Origin: Algicola sp.
GTDB taxonomy: Bacteria; Bacteroidota; Bacteroidia; Flavobacteriales; Flavobacteriaceae
Length of the DNA stretch: 45,587 nucleotides
NCBI GenBank assembly: GCA_018222915.1
Contig: JAAEZI010000022.1
Span: 1-45,587, forward strand
Direction of reading: 5' to 3'
The notes below the pieces were generated by a model. The model was given only the letters and a program-made list of their open reading frames with translations. It made no database searches and had not been told where the DNA came from. Positions 35,505 to 44,339 of the stretch are shown here, piece after piece. The stretch's first letter is position 1. The number at the start of each line of letters is the position of its first letter. A program made the translations under genes and the position numbers.

Positions 35505-36410
35505 TCATAAAATATAGCCAACACCTAATAGAATAGAAAGGAAAAATGTAGTCAGTGCCAATACTTTTAATTGTGGATCAAAATCTTCAGAAGTCTTAGC
35601 TTTTATAATTTTTCTAAGGTGAATAGTTAATGGGATAAAAGCGATTAAGAATAAGAAAATGTAAGCTCTTGAGTAATATAATATCGCAAAGATCACCGAC
35701 AAAATCATGGCGCTAATAATTAAGCTAATATGATATTGTTTGGCTCTTTTTTTACCAAGTTTCACCGCTAACGTCACCTTTCCTACTGCTTCATCTGAAG
35801 CAATGTCGCGCATGTTATTCAGATTTAATACACCCACACTTAATAAACCCACTATAATAGCTGGTAAAATGACATGATGATCCACCTGTTTGGCATACAA
35901 AAAATAACTTCCAATCACACTTAGAAGTCCGAAAAACAAAAAAACAAAGACATCGCCAAGTGCTTTATAGCCATAAGGAGAACTGCCAATAGTATAATTG
36001 ATTGCTGCATAAACGGACAAACCGGCAAGTATAAAAAAGACAAACGCATAAAAAAAGTATTTACTTCCAAAGGAGGCAAAAATTAAGCCCACCGTTAAGA
36101 CAATAACCACTAAAATATTCATCTTGATACCGCCTTGCATTTCGTCTGGACAAATGGGAGCACTTTGAATCGCTCTTGTTGGCCCTAACCTATTCTCATT
36201 ATCTGTTCCTTTGACACCATCTCCATAATCATTCGCTAAATTGGACAATATCTGTAAGGCAATGGTAAGTAAGATGGCGAAGGTGAAAATCATACCATCA
36301 AAATAGCCATTATAGTGTGCAAAACACGACCCTATAATAATTCCAGAAACTGATAGAGGAAGTGTCCGCAATCGAAATGCAGAAATCCAAGGTTTTATTG
36401 TATCTAACAT
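35505..36410 (-). CDS. menA: 1,4-Dihydroxy-2-naphthoate polyprenyltransferase
   Basis: The 301-residue UbiA-family membrane protein has eight to nine TM helices. The first Asp-rich motif is NDYGDGVKGTDNENRLGP and the second is NNMRDIASDEAVGKVTLAVKLG; both bind Mg-prenyl diphosphate. It attaches the isoprenoid tail to DHNA, forming demethylmenaquinone. Its start is 14 bp after the menB stop, so the two form an operon with a terminator about 110 bp downstream. Confidence 0.95.
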   Translation of the reverse strand: MLDTIKPWISAFRLRTLPLSVSGIIIGSCFAHYNGYFDGMIFTFAILLTIALQILSNLANDYGDGVKGTDNENRLGPTRAIQSAPICPDEMQGGIKMNILVVIVLTVGLIFASFGSKYFFYAFVFFILAGLSVYAAINYTIGSSPYGYKALGDVFVFLFFGLLSVIGSYFLYAKQVDHHVILPAIIVGLLSVGVLNLNNMRDIASDEAVGKVTLAVKLGKKRAKQYHISLIISAMILSVIFAILYYSRAYIFLFLIAFIPLTIHLRKIIKAKTSEDFDPQLKVLALTTFFLSILLGVGYIL

Positions 36411-36424
36411 CTGAGATTTTTAGA

Positions 36425-37264
36425 TTATGGAATCCATTTTTTATCAAAGTTGGGCTTTCGCTTTTCTAAAAAAGCATCTCGTCCCTCTTTTGCTTCGTCC
36501 GTCATATACGCTAAGCGTGTTGCTTCACCTGCAAAAACCTGTTGTCCGACCATACCATCATCTGTAAGGTTCATTGCAAATTTGAGCATTTTTATAGATG
36601 TTGGAGATTTTGCTAAAATTTCTTGAGCCCATTCATAAGCGGTAGTTTCTAATTCATCATGAGGAATCACCGCATTCACCATACCCATCTCGTAAGCCTC
36701 CTGAGCCGAGTAATTTCTTCCGAGGAAAAATATCTCACGTGCTTTTTTCTGACCGACCATTTTCGCTAAGTATGCAGACCCATAACCACCATCAAAACTA
36801 GTGACATCAGCATCTGTCTGTTTAAATATGGCGTGTTCCTTACTGGCTAAAGTAAGATCACAAACCACGTGCAGACTATGGCCTCCACCAACTGCCCAAC
36901 CAGGTACCACAGCAATGACTGCTTTAGGCATAAATCGAATAAGGCGCTGAACTTCCAAAATATTTAAACGATGATACCCATCATCACCAACATAGCCTTG
37001 GTGTCCACGTGCTTTCTGATCACCACCAGAACAAAAACTCCATATGCCATCTTTAGTTGATGGCCCTTCTGCAGACAACAAAACTACGCCAATATTAACA
37101 TCTTCATTGGCATCATAAAAAGCGTCATAAAGTTCACTGGTCGTTTTTGGTCGAAAGGCATTTCTAACGTTTGGACGGTTAAAGGCAATCCTCGCGACGC
37201 CATTACATTTTTGATACGTGATATCTTCATAGGTTTTAGCCGTAACCCAATTAGCTTTCTTCAT
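36425..37264 (-). CDS. menB: 1,4-Dihydroxy-2-naphthoyl-CoA synthase
   Basis: The 279-residue crotonase-fold enzyme cyclises o-succinylbenzoyl-CoA to DHNA-CoA. Diagnostic parts are RPNVRNAFRPKTTSEL, SFCSGGDQKARG (oxyanion hole and CoA pocket), AVVPGWAVGGGHSLHVVCDL, and the MenB-specific TDADVTSFDGGYGSAYLAKM, where the Asp and Tyr-containing loop act in catalysis. The C-terminus FLEKRKPNFDKKW is also typical. ATG 37264 has a good promoter 20 nt upstream. menA follows 14 bp downstream. Confidence 0.97.
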   Translation of the reverse strand: MKKANWVTAKTYEDITYQKCNGVARIAFNRPNVRNAFRPKTTSELYDAFYDANEDVNIGVVLLSAEGPSTKDGIWSFCSGGDQKARGHQGYVGDDGYHRLNILEVQRLIRFMPKAVIAVVPGWAVGGGHSLHVVCDLTLASKEHAIFKQTDADVTSFDGGYGSAYLAKMVGQKKAREIFFLGRNYSAQEAYEMGMVNAVIPHDELETTAYEWAQEILAKSPTSIKMLKFAMNLTDDGMVGQQVFAGEATRLAYMTDEAKEGRDAFLEKRKPNFDKKWIP

Positions 37265-37283
37265 AAGACGAATAAATTTAATA

Positions 37284-37315
37284 CAAAAATACTGCTTTTA
37301 AATATAATAAGTCAA
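37284..37315 (-). promoter_or_regulatory. Promoter of the menB-menA operon
   Basis: On the minus strand TTG (37315-37313) precedes TATTTTTG (37291-37284), a perfect -7 match, with a 21-bp spacer. The predicted leader to the menB ATG is about 15 nt. Confidence 0.65.
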
Positions 37316-37464
37316 CCTTCAAACATCCAAAACCGTTCAATAAAACGTATTATAAACTCGTGACAAATTGTTAATGTGACTTATTTAAAAAACTTGTGTC
37401 TCAAGAGAGGCACTAACATGTTAAGTGTCAAAAAATTAGTTATAAAGAATCATAATAAGGGACT

Positions 37465-37896
37465 ATGAAAATTGTTGAATCTAAAGTAGCTACACAAATT
37501 GTGAAGCAAGAGCAATCTGAAGCTGGTACACTTCATTTTTTTAATCATATAGCAGTCGTTGAATTTAATGAAGGCTTGCATATCGATTTGGCAACAGCCA
37601 GAAAGACCATCCATGATCTCATGGCCTATTTTGGCAACTCCAAGCCATTTGGTATTGTTGCTAATCGGATTAACTCCTACTCCATTGCCCTATTGGAAAC
37701 GGTAGAAGTTAAATCTATTTTCCCGAATCTTGTAGCTTATGGCATTGTAAGTCATAACGAGGCTGGTAGAATGAATGCCGAAATTGAAAGTCAATTTTGC
37801 ACCTCCGATAATATTAGCTTTGATAATCTTTATGAGGGACTTGATACGGTATATAAACGTGTGATAAACAAGTTGAGCAAAGCATCACTCAACTAA
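37465..37896 (+). CDS. Small cytosolic protein of unknown function, STAS/SpoIIAA-like shape
   Basis: The 143-residue protein has no signal peptide or TM helix. Strand-helix alternation (HFFNHIAVVEFNEGLHID, ARKTIHDLMAYFG, PFGIVANRIN, LVAYGIVSHNEAG) suggests an alpha/beta fold like the SpoIIAA/STAS-type proteins found in many Bacteroidota, where function is mostly unknown. A 200-bp upstream gap separates it from divergent menB, with no clear -7 box on this strand. Its 3' end overlaps the convergent RNA-binding gene by 12 bp. Confidence 0.72.
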   Translation: MKIVESKVATQIVKQEQSEAGTLHFFNHIAVVEFNEGLHIDLATARKTIHDLMAYFGNSKPFGIVANRINSYSIALLETVEVKSIFPNLVAYGIVSHNEAGRMNAEIESQFCTSDNISFDNLYEGLDTVYKRVINKLSKASLN

Positions 37897-38721
37897 TCGG
37901 ATACCATCAGGCTCAATCATTATTAAGCGCTGTTTATATAGCGTTCCAACAGCTTTTTTGAATGTTTTCTTACTCATTTGAAGCTCTTTTTTAATAGCTT
38001 CAGGATCTGATTTATCATTTAGAGGAAGAAACCCGTCTCGACTATCTTCAAGATGTTGCATGACGATTTCAGCATTGGGCTCTATCTTTCTGTAACCAAT
38101 TTTTCCTAGGACAATATCCAATTTATTATCTGGTCTTACCTTCTTGACATACCCTTTTAGTCGGTCACCTACACTAATATCCTTAAATATATCTTCGGAA
38201 AAAATTAAACCTAAATGTTGTTTGTTCACAATGACATTCATGCCAAGTTCTGAAGGATGAGATACAATCAAATCCACCTCATCAAATTGCTGAACCGTCA
38301 AGTCTTTATTATCCAAAAACTGATTTGTTTTACTGGATGCCACTAACCTATCTGTTTCGTCATCTAAATAACAATACACTAAATACCAACCACCTGCTTT
38401 CATTTTGAAAGCCTGTTCCTTAAAAGGACAAAACAATTCTTTGACGAGTCCCCAATCTAGAAACGCTCCATGTTTTGTGACTTCATTACATCGTAATAAG
38501 GCAAAATCATCACGTACAATATACGGTGTATCGGTAACGGCAACTGGCCTTTCTTCATTATCTAAATACACAAAGACTTCAATCTTATCCCAAATCTTAT
38601 AAGATTCAGGCACATAACGATTGGGTAATAACACTTCATTTCCTTCAGTGTCTGCTATATACAAACCTTGATCTGTTTCGCGAAGTATTTCTAAGGTATT
38701 ATAATCTCCTATTCTTATCAT
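37885..38721 (-). CDS. CvfB-like S1 RNA-binding protein with winged-helix C-terminus
   Basis: The 278-residue protein has tandem S1-like OB folds. The first (IRIGDYNTLEILRETDQGLYI with LLPNRYVPESY) is followed by a second (VTKHGAFLDWGLVKELFCPF) and a third (SELGMNVIVNKQHLGLIFSED, VGDRLKGYVKKVRPDNKLDI). A winged helix ends it (MSKKTFKKAVGTLYKQRLIMIEPDGIRLV). This order matches CvfB/YitL, an RNA-binding regulator of virulence genes in Firmicutes; the role in Bacteroidota is undefined. A perfect -7 box sits only 5 nt upstream of the ATG, suggesting a leaderless or nearly leaderless transcript. Confidence 0.9.
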   Translation of the reverse strand: MIRIGDYNTLEILRETDQGLYIADTEGNEVLLPNRYVPESYKIWDKIEVFVYLDNEERPVAVTDTPYIVRDDFALLRCNEVTKHGAFLDWGLVKELFCPFKEQAFKMKAGGWYLVYCYLDDETDRLVASSKTNQFLDNKDLTVQQFDEVDLIVSHPSELGMNVIVNKQHLGLIFSEDIFKDISVGDRLKGYVKKVRPDNKLDIVLGKIGYRKIEPNAEIVMQHLEDSRDGFLPLNDKSDPEAIKKELQMSKKTFKKAVGTLYKQRLIMIEPDGIRLVE

Positions 38722-38725
38722 GCGG

Positions 38726-38733
38726 CAAAGATA
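38726..38733 (-). promoter_or_regulatory. -7 element almost touching the CvfB-like start codon
   Basis: On the minus strand TATCTTTG (perfect TAnnTTTG) ends 4 nt before the ATG at 38721. Transcription would begin at or next to the start codon. No -33 TTG is seen at the expected place, so the call is tentative. Confidence 0.42.
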
Positions 38734-38752
38734 CAGATATTAGTCATTGGAA

Positions 38753-38791
38753 ATAAAAAAAGCGTTATAATTCTAATGAATGATAACGCTT
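38753..38791 (-). terminator. Rho-independent terminator after the DUF2853 gene
   Basis: AAGCGTTAT and ATAACGCTT (38760-38768 and 38783-38791) form a 9-bp stem with a 14-nt loop. On the minus strand it is followed by a run of seven Ts, 22 bp past the DUF2853 stop. Confidence 0.78.
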
Positions 38792-38812
38792 GTATATTTT
38801 GAAGAATTCTAA

Positions 38813-39151
38813 TTAATAAGCCGATTCTTTATTAAAGTGTTTTGTCAACAAATAATACACAACAGCACGATACTTATTTCTGTTAGATTTTCCGTAGGTT
38901 TCCATCACAGCGTCAATTCCTTTATCTAAATCAGCACTATCTTTTAATCCCAACTTTTTGATTAAAAAGTTATTTTTTACAGTGGCTAACTCTGATTCAT
39001 CTGAACCTGAAACCGTTGCAGCATCTGCATTGTAAATTGAAGGTCCGCAACCAATCGTTACTTTAGTCAATAAATCCATATCTGGATTAACACCACATTT
39101 GTCTTTTAAATCCGCAGCATACTTTGCTATCAAATCATCTCTTTTACTCAT
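38813..39151 (-). CDS. DUF2853 family protein
   Basis: The 112-residue cytosolic protein begins MSKRDDLIAKYAADLKDKCG and ends VVYYLLTKHFNKESAY, the all-helical pattern of DUF2853. A conserved-looking KVTIGCGPSIYNADAATVSG sits in the middle. Members are common in Bacteroidota and Alphaproteobacteria and have no assigned function. It lies 88 bp after menD on the same strand and is followed by a terminator, so it may be a separate unit or the tail of a menD transcript. Confidence 0.92.
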   Translation of the reverse strand: MSKRDDLIAKYAADLKDKCGVNPDMDLLTKVTIGCGPSIYNADAATVSGSDESELATVKNNFLIKKLGLKDSADLDKGIDAVMETYGKSNRNKYRAVVYYLLTKHFNKESAY

Positions 39152-39239
39152 CTTAGTTGTATTTTTTTATTAATAAATAATTTGCTCACTAAATATAGCT
39201 AATAATTAGACACCATAAAAGAATGTTTGTCACATTTAA

Positions 39240-41000
39240 TTATTTGATAAAATGGAAGTATTCAAGTAAAATGTCATCATTTTCAGTTCTAGGCGTAAAG
39301 ATCTCCAATAACCTTGGACGTTTGGATTTGTTATAAAATGTCTTTAATTCGAATTCAAGTTCTTCTGCGTTTTTAGCAGTGTGGTATTCAAAATGAAACA
39401 TGTCACATAATTGTTTAGCAGACAAGTGATGTTTTGTTTCAAAAAAATAATCAAAGTTTTCAGAATTTTTGTGACCTGGTAATATGCGGAAGATACCACC
39501 ACCATTATTATTGATTAATATAATCCTGAAGTTATTGGGTATATAATTATTCCATAAGGCATTGCTATCATAGAAGAAGCTGAGATCACCTGTTATAAAA
39601 TTGGTTTGCTTCGCTTGAACACTGGCACATCCAATGGCTGTTGACGTACTGCCATCTATCCCACTTGTTCCGCGATTGCAATAGACTTCTAAAGTTGGAT
39701 TCAAATTAAACAATTGCGCATAGCGTACCGTTGAACTATTTCCTAACTGAAGAATGGTTTTATTAGGTAATGACTTCAACACTGATCCAAACACCTTTAA
39801 GTCACTAAACGGAATTTGCTTCAAATAGTCTAAGTGCTTTTTATGTCGACGTTGTTTCACGAGATGCCAGGTATCGAAATAATTACTTTTCGCCACGTGC
39901 GTTATTTTAGGAAGAAACTCTGAAAGAAAATCATTTGGACGAGCGACCAAATGCTTCGTCAGGCAAAAAAACGTGTCATTAGCATTTCTTTCATCGATAT
40001 GCCAATGTTGCTTCGGTGGATGAAATCTCAAAAAAGCTTTAATCTTTTTAGAAACAATCATACCTCCAATTGTGATCAAAATATCTGGCTGCAAGGTCTT
40101 AAACTCTGCTTCTTCTAATGGTGCAATAATTTTATCAATACTGGAGAAAAAATTCGGGTGATGCAAGTTAGAAGTCGTCTCTGTAAACACAATGACACTA
40201 TCGTCATCTGCTAATTCGTTCAGCCATTGCTGTTCAATGTCATTAGGAGGTAAAACACCCACTAAAATCATTTTTTTAGTAGACACATACCATTCATCTA
40301 AACAATCTTTTAATTCTGCCTGATCTATTTTGGTTGGCTTTAATTCAAGCTCAACAGCCTTAGGTTTCACCGAAAGAGTCTCACTCGTTTCGTACAATGG
40401 TTCATCAAATGGAATATTGATATGAACGGGTCCTTGTCTAAAACGCGCCATATTAATCGCATCATTTATTTCATCTTCATTATGAGATTGTATGCCATGT
40501 TGTATTCCTAAAAACCGTTCTAATTTATTTTCTATACTCTTGAAAATTGGCAGCTCTTCTTTTTCTGATAAGCGATGCTCATCCTTTAGGTCTAATTTCA
40601 AATTGGCAGAATAAAGAATGTGGTTTTCAAAGACGTCTTTTTGATTAATTGTTTGCCCATCACCAATTCCTATTAAGTGTTTAGGCCGATCTGCAGAAAG
40701 CACTATTAAAGGAATTTCACTGTAAAATGCTTCAGCAATAGCTGGATAATAATTTAACAATGCACTTCCTGAAGTACATACTACGGCTACGGGTTGTTTG
40801 ATCTGTTGTGCAATTCCCATAGCAAAAAAGGCAGCACAGCGTTCATCTACAATACTGTAACATTTGAAATCCTCATCGTTGGTAAATCCAATGGTTAGAG
40901 GTGCATTTCTACTACCTGGAGAAATAACTATATGCCGAACGTCTTTTAATTTACACAACTGGATGACCGTTTGTGCAAGCGGAATTTTAGGATATATCAT
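39240..41000 (-). CDS. menD: SEPHCHC synthase (2-succinyl-5-enolpyruvyl-6-hydroxy-3-cyclohexene-1-carboxylate synthase)
   Basis: The 586-residue thiamine-diphosphate enzyme joins 2-oxoglutarate to isochorismate. The pyrimidine-binding domain has VISPGSRNAPLTIGF and VCTSGSALLNYYPAIAEAF. The PP domain has LGNSSTVRYAQL, NRGTSGIDGSTSTAIGCA, GDLSFFYDSNALW and LINNNGGGIFRILPG, the Mg/ThDP motif GDLSFFYD...NNNGGG being diagnostic for MenD. Its isochorismate supplier (menF) is not adjacent; the divergent neighbour is a protease. A perfect -7 box is 7 nt upstream of the ATG. Confidence 0.96.
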   Translation of the reverse strand: MIYPKIPLAQTVIQLCKLKDVRHIVISPGSRNAPLTIGFTNDEDFKCYSIVDERCAAFFAMGIAQQIKQPVAVVCTSGSALLNYYPAIAEAFYSEIPLIVLSADRPKHLIGIGDGQTINQKDVFENHILYSANLKLDLKDEHRLSEKEELPIFKSIENKLERFLGIQHGIQSHNEDEINDAINMARFRQGPVHINIPFDEPLYETSETLSVKPKAVELELKPTKIDQAELKDCLDEWYVSTKKMILVGVLPPNDIEQQWLNELADDDSVIVFTETTSNLHHPNFFSSIDKIIAPLEEAEFKTLQPDILITIGGMIVSKKIKAFLRFHPPKQHWHIDERNANDTFFCLTKHLVARPNDFLSEFLPKITHVAKSNYFDTWHLVKQRRHKKHLDYLKQIPFSDLKVFGSVLKSLPNKTILQLGNSSTVRYAQLFNLNPTLEVYCNRGTSGIDGSTSTAIGCASVQAKQTNFITGDLSFFYDSNALWNNYIPNNFRIILINNNGGGIFRILPGHKNSENFDYFFETKHHLSAKQLCDMFHFEYHTAKNAEELEFELKTFYNKSKRPRLLEIFTPRTENDDILLEYFHFIK

Positions 41001-41007
41001 GTAAATA

Positions 41008-41015
41008 CAAAGTTA
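41008..41015 (-). promoter_or_regulatory. -7 element just upstream of menD
   Basis: On the minus strand TAACTTTG (perfect TAnnTTTG) ends 7 nt before the menD ATG, predicting a leader of only a few nucleotides. Possible -33 TTGs on the minus strand lie 14 or 23 bp further up, neither at the ideal spacing. Confidence 0.5.
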
Positions 41016-41043
41016 TTTAAATTACAATTCAAAAAAAACAAGA

Positions 41044-41070
41044 TTGACTATAATTAATTTGCTAACTTTC
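41044..41070 (+). promoter_or_regulatory. Probable promoter of the tricorn-like protease gene
   Basis: TTG (41044-41046) and TAACTTTC (41063-41070, one mismatch to TAnnTTTG) are 16 bp apart, with a predicted leader of about 24 nt to ATG 41098. It supports that start over the upstream frame opening at 41044. Confidence 0.45.
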
Positions 41071-41097
41071 ACAGCTATATGTGTAATAACTAAAATT

Positions 41098-44000
41098 ATG
41101 AAACGCTTCTCCCTCACCATCCTTCTTTGCTCTGTTTTTTCTGTTTTTATTAGCCATTCCCAAAATAATGAGAATCTGTGGTTACGTCATACAGCCATCT
41201 CTCCAGATGGTACCAAAATTGCCTTTACCTATAATGCCGATATTTATGTGGTGCCTGTTAAAGGCGGTAAAGCAACCAGACTGACTACCAATAGCGGATA
41301 CGATACAAGACCTGTTTGGTCTCATGACGGAGAACACATAGCTTTTGCTTCCAACCGTTATGGCAATTTTGATGTTTTCCTCATGACGGCTTCAGGCGCT
41401 AACATTCAGCGTTTAACAAGGCATTCCGCTGATGATTGGCCTACCGATTTTTCCGCTAGCAATGATGCGGTTTGGTTCAATAGTATTCGATTAGACCATC
41501 CCAACTCATTACTGTTTCATCAGTTAGGTGAATTATATAGTGTTAAAACGGATGCGACCATGCCTACTCAGATAAGTAGTTTCCCTGCGTATGAAGCAAA
41601 AACTAATAGTCAAGGTGTTATGCTTTTTGAAGAGATTAAAGGTTATGAAGACGAGTGGCGAAAGCATCATACATCTTCTGTTACAAGAGATATTTGGATG
41701 AAGACCACCGAAGACACCTATAAAAAACTATCTAATTTTAAAGGAGAAAATCGTAATCCTGTGTTCGGTCCTAACGACACGTTTTACTTTTTGTCAGAAA
41801 AATCAGGCACATTCAATGTGTATCAATCCAGTTTAAGCAATCCTGAAACTTCAACCCAAATCTCAAATTTTAACTTACATCCTGTACGGCACTTATCTGC
41901 TGCTAATAATGGGACATTAGCTTATAGTTTCAACGGAAACATTTACACACAAACATTAGGTGAAGCTCCAATTAGAATTGATGTGGATGTTAGTGGCGAT
42001 CATACCATTTTGGATAAAGAGCTATTATTTGTTAATGGCAATGTGACAGATATGGTACCCTCTCCCAATGGCAAAGAAGTTATTTTTATTCATAGAGGTG
42101 ATGTTTTTGTGACGTCCGTAGATGGTCAATTAACGAGACGTTTAACTGAAACACCTGAGCAGGAGCGCAGCATTGATATTAGCCCAGATGGCAGAACCAT
42201 TGTCTATGCCAGTGAGCGTAATAATAGTTGGAATTTGTACACACAGCAGATTTCTAGAAAAGATGATTCTTATTTTTTGAATGCGTTAGAACTTGAAGAA
42301 TCAGTTTTATTGGCGAATTCTTCTGAAAGCTTTCAACCGCGATTTTCTCCAAACGGTGAAACGGTCGCTTATTTAGAAGAGCGAACGAAGCTTCGAACGA
42401 TTCATCTAAAAACCAAAAAGATTACTAAAATCCATGATGGTGAAAAACATTTCTCCTACGCTGATGGAGATCAAGATTTTCAATGGAGTCCTGATGGTCA
42501 GTGGATTGCCATTACTTTCTATCCTGATCAATATTGGTTTGGTGAAATAGGCATTTTAAAATCTGATGGTGCTGGCGAATTAATCAATATCTCAAAAAGC
42601 GGTTTTAGTGACTTCTCACCAAAATGGTCACAGGACGGAACCCTCTTATATTGGGCTTCTGATAAAAATGGCATGCATAGCGTTGCTAAAACAGGTCCTT
42701 CTCAATTAGATGTTTATGGCGTATTCTTAACGCAAAAGGCATATGATACTTTTAAATTGGATAAAGATGAGTTTGCTTTTTATGATGAGGAATCTGATAA
42801 GGATAAAAAGCCTTCAGACGACAAGAAAAAAGATGCCAAATCAAAAGATAAGGAAGTCCCTAAACTGACTCCGATTACTATAGAATTTGACCACTTAGAT
42901 CAAAGAAAAACAAAACTGTCTCTGTTCTCCACAAATCTATCCGATATGCTGATTACAAAAGACGCAAAATCACTGCTATATTTGGGCAGGGTTGATAACA
43001 AAACAGACCTATGGGAATTAGACTTAAGAACAAAAGAAATAAAATCGCTAGGAAAATTTGATCGTGGCGGTTCTCTGGCCTTTGGAAAAGATGCAAAAGA
43101 GGTTTTTATATTGAGTCGTGGTCGAATTTCAAAGATCGAACTTAGTTCTGGAAAATCGAAACCTGTTGGTATTAAAGATGAAATGACCTTTAACCTATCT
43201 GCAGAGCGTTTATACCTTATAGATCACGTTGCTAGACAAGTCAAGAAAAAATTTCTTGATCCCAATCTTCACGGTGCACCTTGGGATACGTTATCTGCGA
43301 ACTATAAAAAATTTGTACCACATTTAAATAATGATCATGACTTTAAAGACGTCTTAGGTGAGCTTTTAGGAGAACTCAATGCGTCACACACTGGAGCTCG
43401 CTATAGGCATGTAGATCCTAAAGGCGATCAAACGGCTTCTCTAGGAATTTTTGTCGATGAGCGTTACGATGGTGACGGACTTAAAATTTCCGAAGTCATG
43501 GAAGGAAGTCCTTTAGTAAATAGCGAAAAGAAAGTCAAAGCAGGTGTGATTATTGAAGCCATAGATGATCATACCATCACTAAAGGATCTAATTACTTTG
43601 GCTTATTAAATAGAAAAAATAACACGGTAGTGACACTAACTTATTTCGACCCTTCTAAAGAAAGCCGATGGAAAGAACGTGTCAAGCCTATTTCATTAGG
43701 TGAAGAAAATGAGTTGCGCTATCAACGATGGATAAAGAAGAATCGTGAGATGGTCCACAAACTATCTAACAATCAGGTTGGTTATATGCATATCCGAAAC
43801 ATGAGTGATGGAAGTTTCCGAGAGTTTTTAGATAAAGTTATGGGCGATGAAGTACATAAGAAAGCGCTTGTAGTGGACACACGTTTTAATGGCGGTGGCG
43901 ACTTGGTAGATGACATCACCACCTTTTTAAGTGGTAAAAAATATATGGAATTTCAAAATGGTGGAAAAATAGTTGGAACAGAGTCTCAACGTCGCTGGAC

Positions 44001-44322
44001 CAAACCCAGTATCATGCTTGTAGGCGAATCTAACTACTCTGATGCCCATTGTACACCTGTAGGTTATAAAGACCTTCAAATCGGAAAATTAGTGGGTATG
44101 CCAGTTCCTGGCACTTGTAGTTTTGTTTGGTGGGAGCGTATTCAAAATGGTATGATCTTCGGCATTCCAAATATGCAGGTATTAGACATCAAAGGTGATG
44201 TTTTAGAAAATAAAGAGTTGGTGCCAGACATCATTGTAAAAAATGATTTTGATGATATCACAAATGGGAAAGATGAACAAATAGAAGCCGCAGTTTCGGA
44301 GCTTATGAAATCAATAGATTAA
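41098..44322 (+). CDS. Tricorn-like S41 family protease with beta-propeller domains
   Basis: From ATG 41098 the protein has 1074 residues and a signal peptide (MKRFSLTILLCSVFSVFISHSQ). TolB/WD40-like repeats (HTAISPDGTKIAF, PVWSHDGEHIAFASNRYG, DISPDGRTIVYAS, PRFSPNGETVAYL, FQWSPDGQWIAI) form one propeller. A Lys/Asp-rich linker at about residues 562-588 leads to a second propeller, then a C1 helical part, a PDZ domain (GLKISEVMEGSPL...KAGVIIEAIDD) and the S41 core. Tricorn catalytic residues align by spacing: Ser763/His764 (ASHTG), nucleophile Ser981 with Asp982 (NYSDAH) and Glu1040 (ENKELVPD). DTRFNGGGDLVDD is the S41 hallmark. It is probably periplasmic and degrades peptides. Confidence 0.94.
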   Translation: MKRFSLTILLCSVFSVFISHSQNNENLWLRHTAISPDGTKIAFTYNADIYVVPVKGGKATRLTTNSGYDTRPVWSHDGEHIAFASNRYGNFDVFLMTASGANIQRLTRHSADDWPTDFSASNDAVWFNSIRLDHPNSLLFHQLGELYSVKTDATMPTQISSFPAYEAKTNSQGVMLFEEIKGYEDEWRKHHTSSVTRDIWMKTTEDTYKKLSNFKGENRNPVFGPNDTFYFLSEKSGTFNVYQSSLSNPETSTQISNFNLHPVRHLSAANNGTLAYSFNGNIYTQTLGEAPIRIDVDVSGDHTILDKELLFVNGNVTDMVPSPNGKEVIFIHRGDVFVTSVDGQLTRRLTETPEQERSIDISPDGRTIVYASERNNSWNLYTQQISRKDDSYFLNALELEESVLLANSSESFQPRFSPNGETVAYLEERTKLRTIHLKTKKITKIHDGEKHFSYADGDQDFQWSPDGQWIAITFYPDQYWFGEIGILKSDGAGELINISKSGFSDFSPKWSQDGTLLYWASDKNGMHSVAKTGPSQLDVYGVFLTQKAYDTFKLDKDEFAFYDEESDKDKKPSDDKKKDAKSKDKEVPKLTPITIEFDHLDQRKTKLSLFSTNLSDMLITKDAKSLLYLGRVDNKTDLWELDLRTKEIKSLGKFDRGGSLAFGKDAKEVFILSRGRISKIELSSGKSKPVGIKDEMTFNLSAERLYLIDHVARQVKKKFLDPNLHGAPWDTLSANYKKFVPHLNNDHDFKDVLGELLGELNASHTGARYRHVDPKGDQTASLGIFVDERYDGDGLKISEVMEGSPLVNSEKKVKAGVIIEAIDDHTITKGSNYFGLLNRKNNTVVTLTYFDPSKESRWKERVKPISLGEENELRYQRWIKKNREMVHKLSNNQVGYMHIRNMSDGSFREFLDKVMGDEVHKKALVVDTRFNGGGDLVDDITTFLSGKKYMEFQNGGKIVGTESQRRWTKPSIMLVGESNYSDAHCTPVGYKDLQIGKLVGMPVPGTCSFVWWERIQNGMIFGIPNMQVLDIKGDVLENKELVPDIIVKNDFDDITNGKDEQIEAAVSELMKSID

Positions 44323-44339
44323 TATTAAACTCTGATTTT

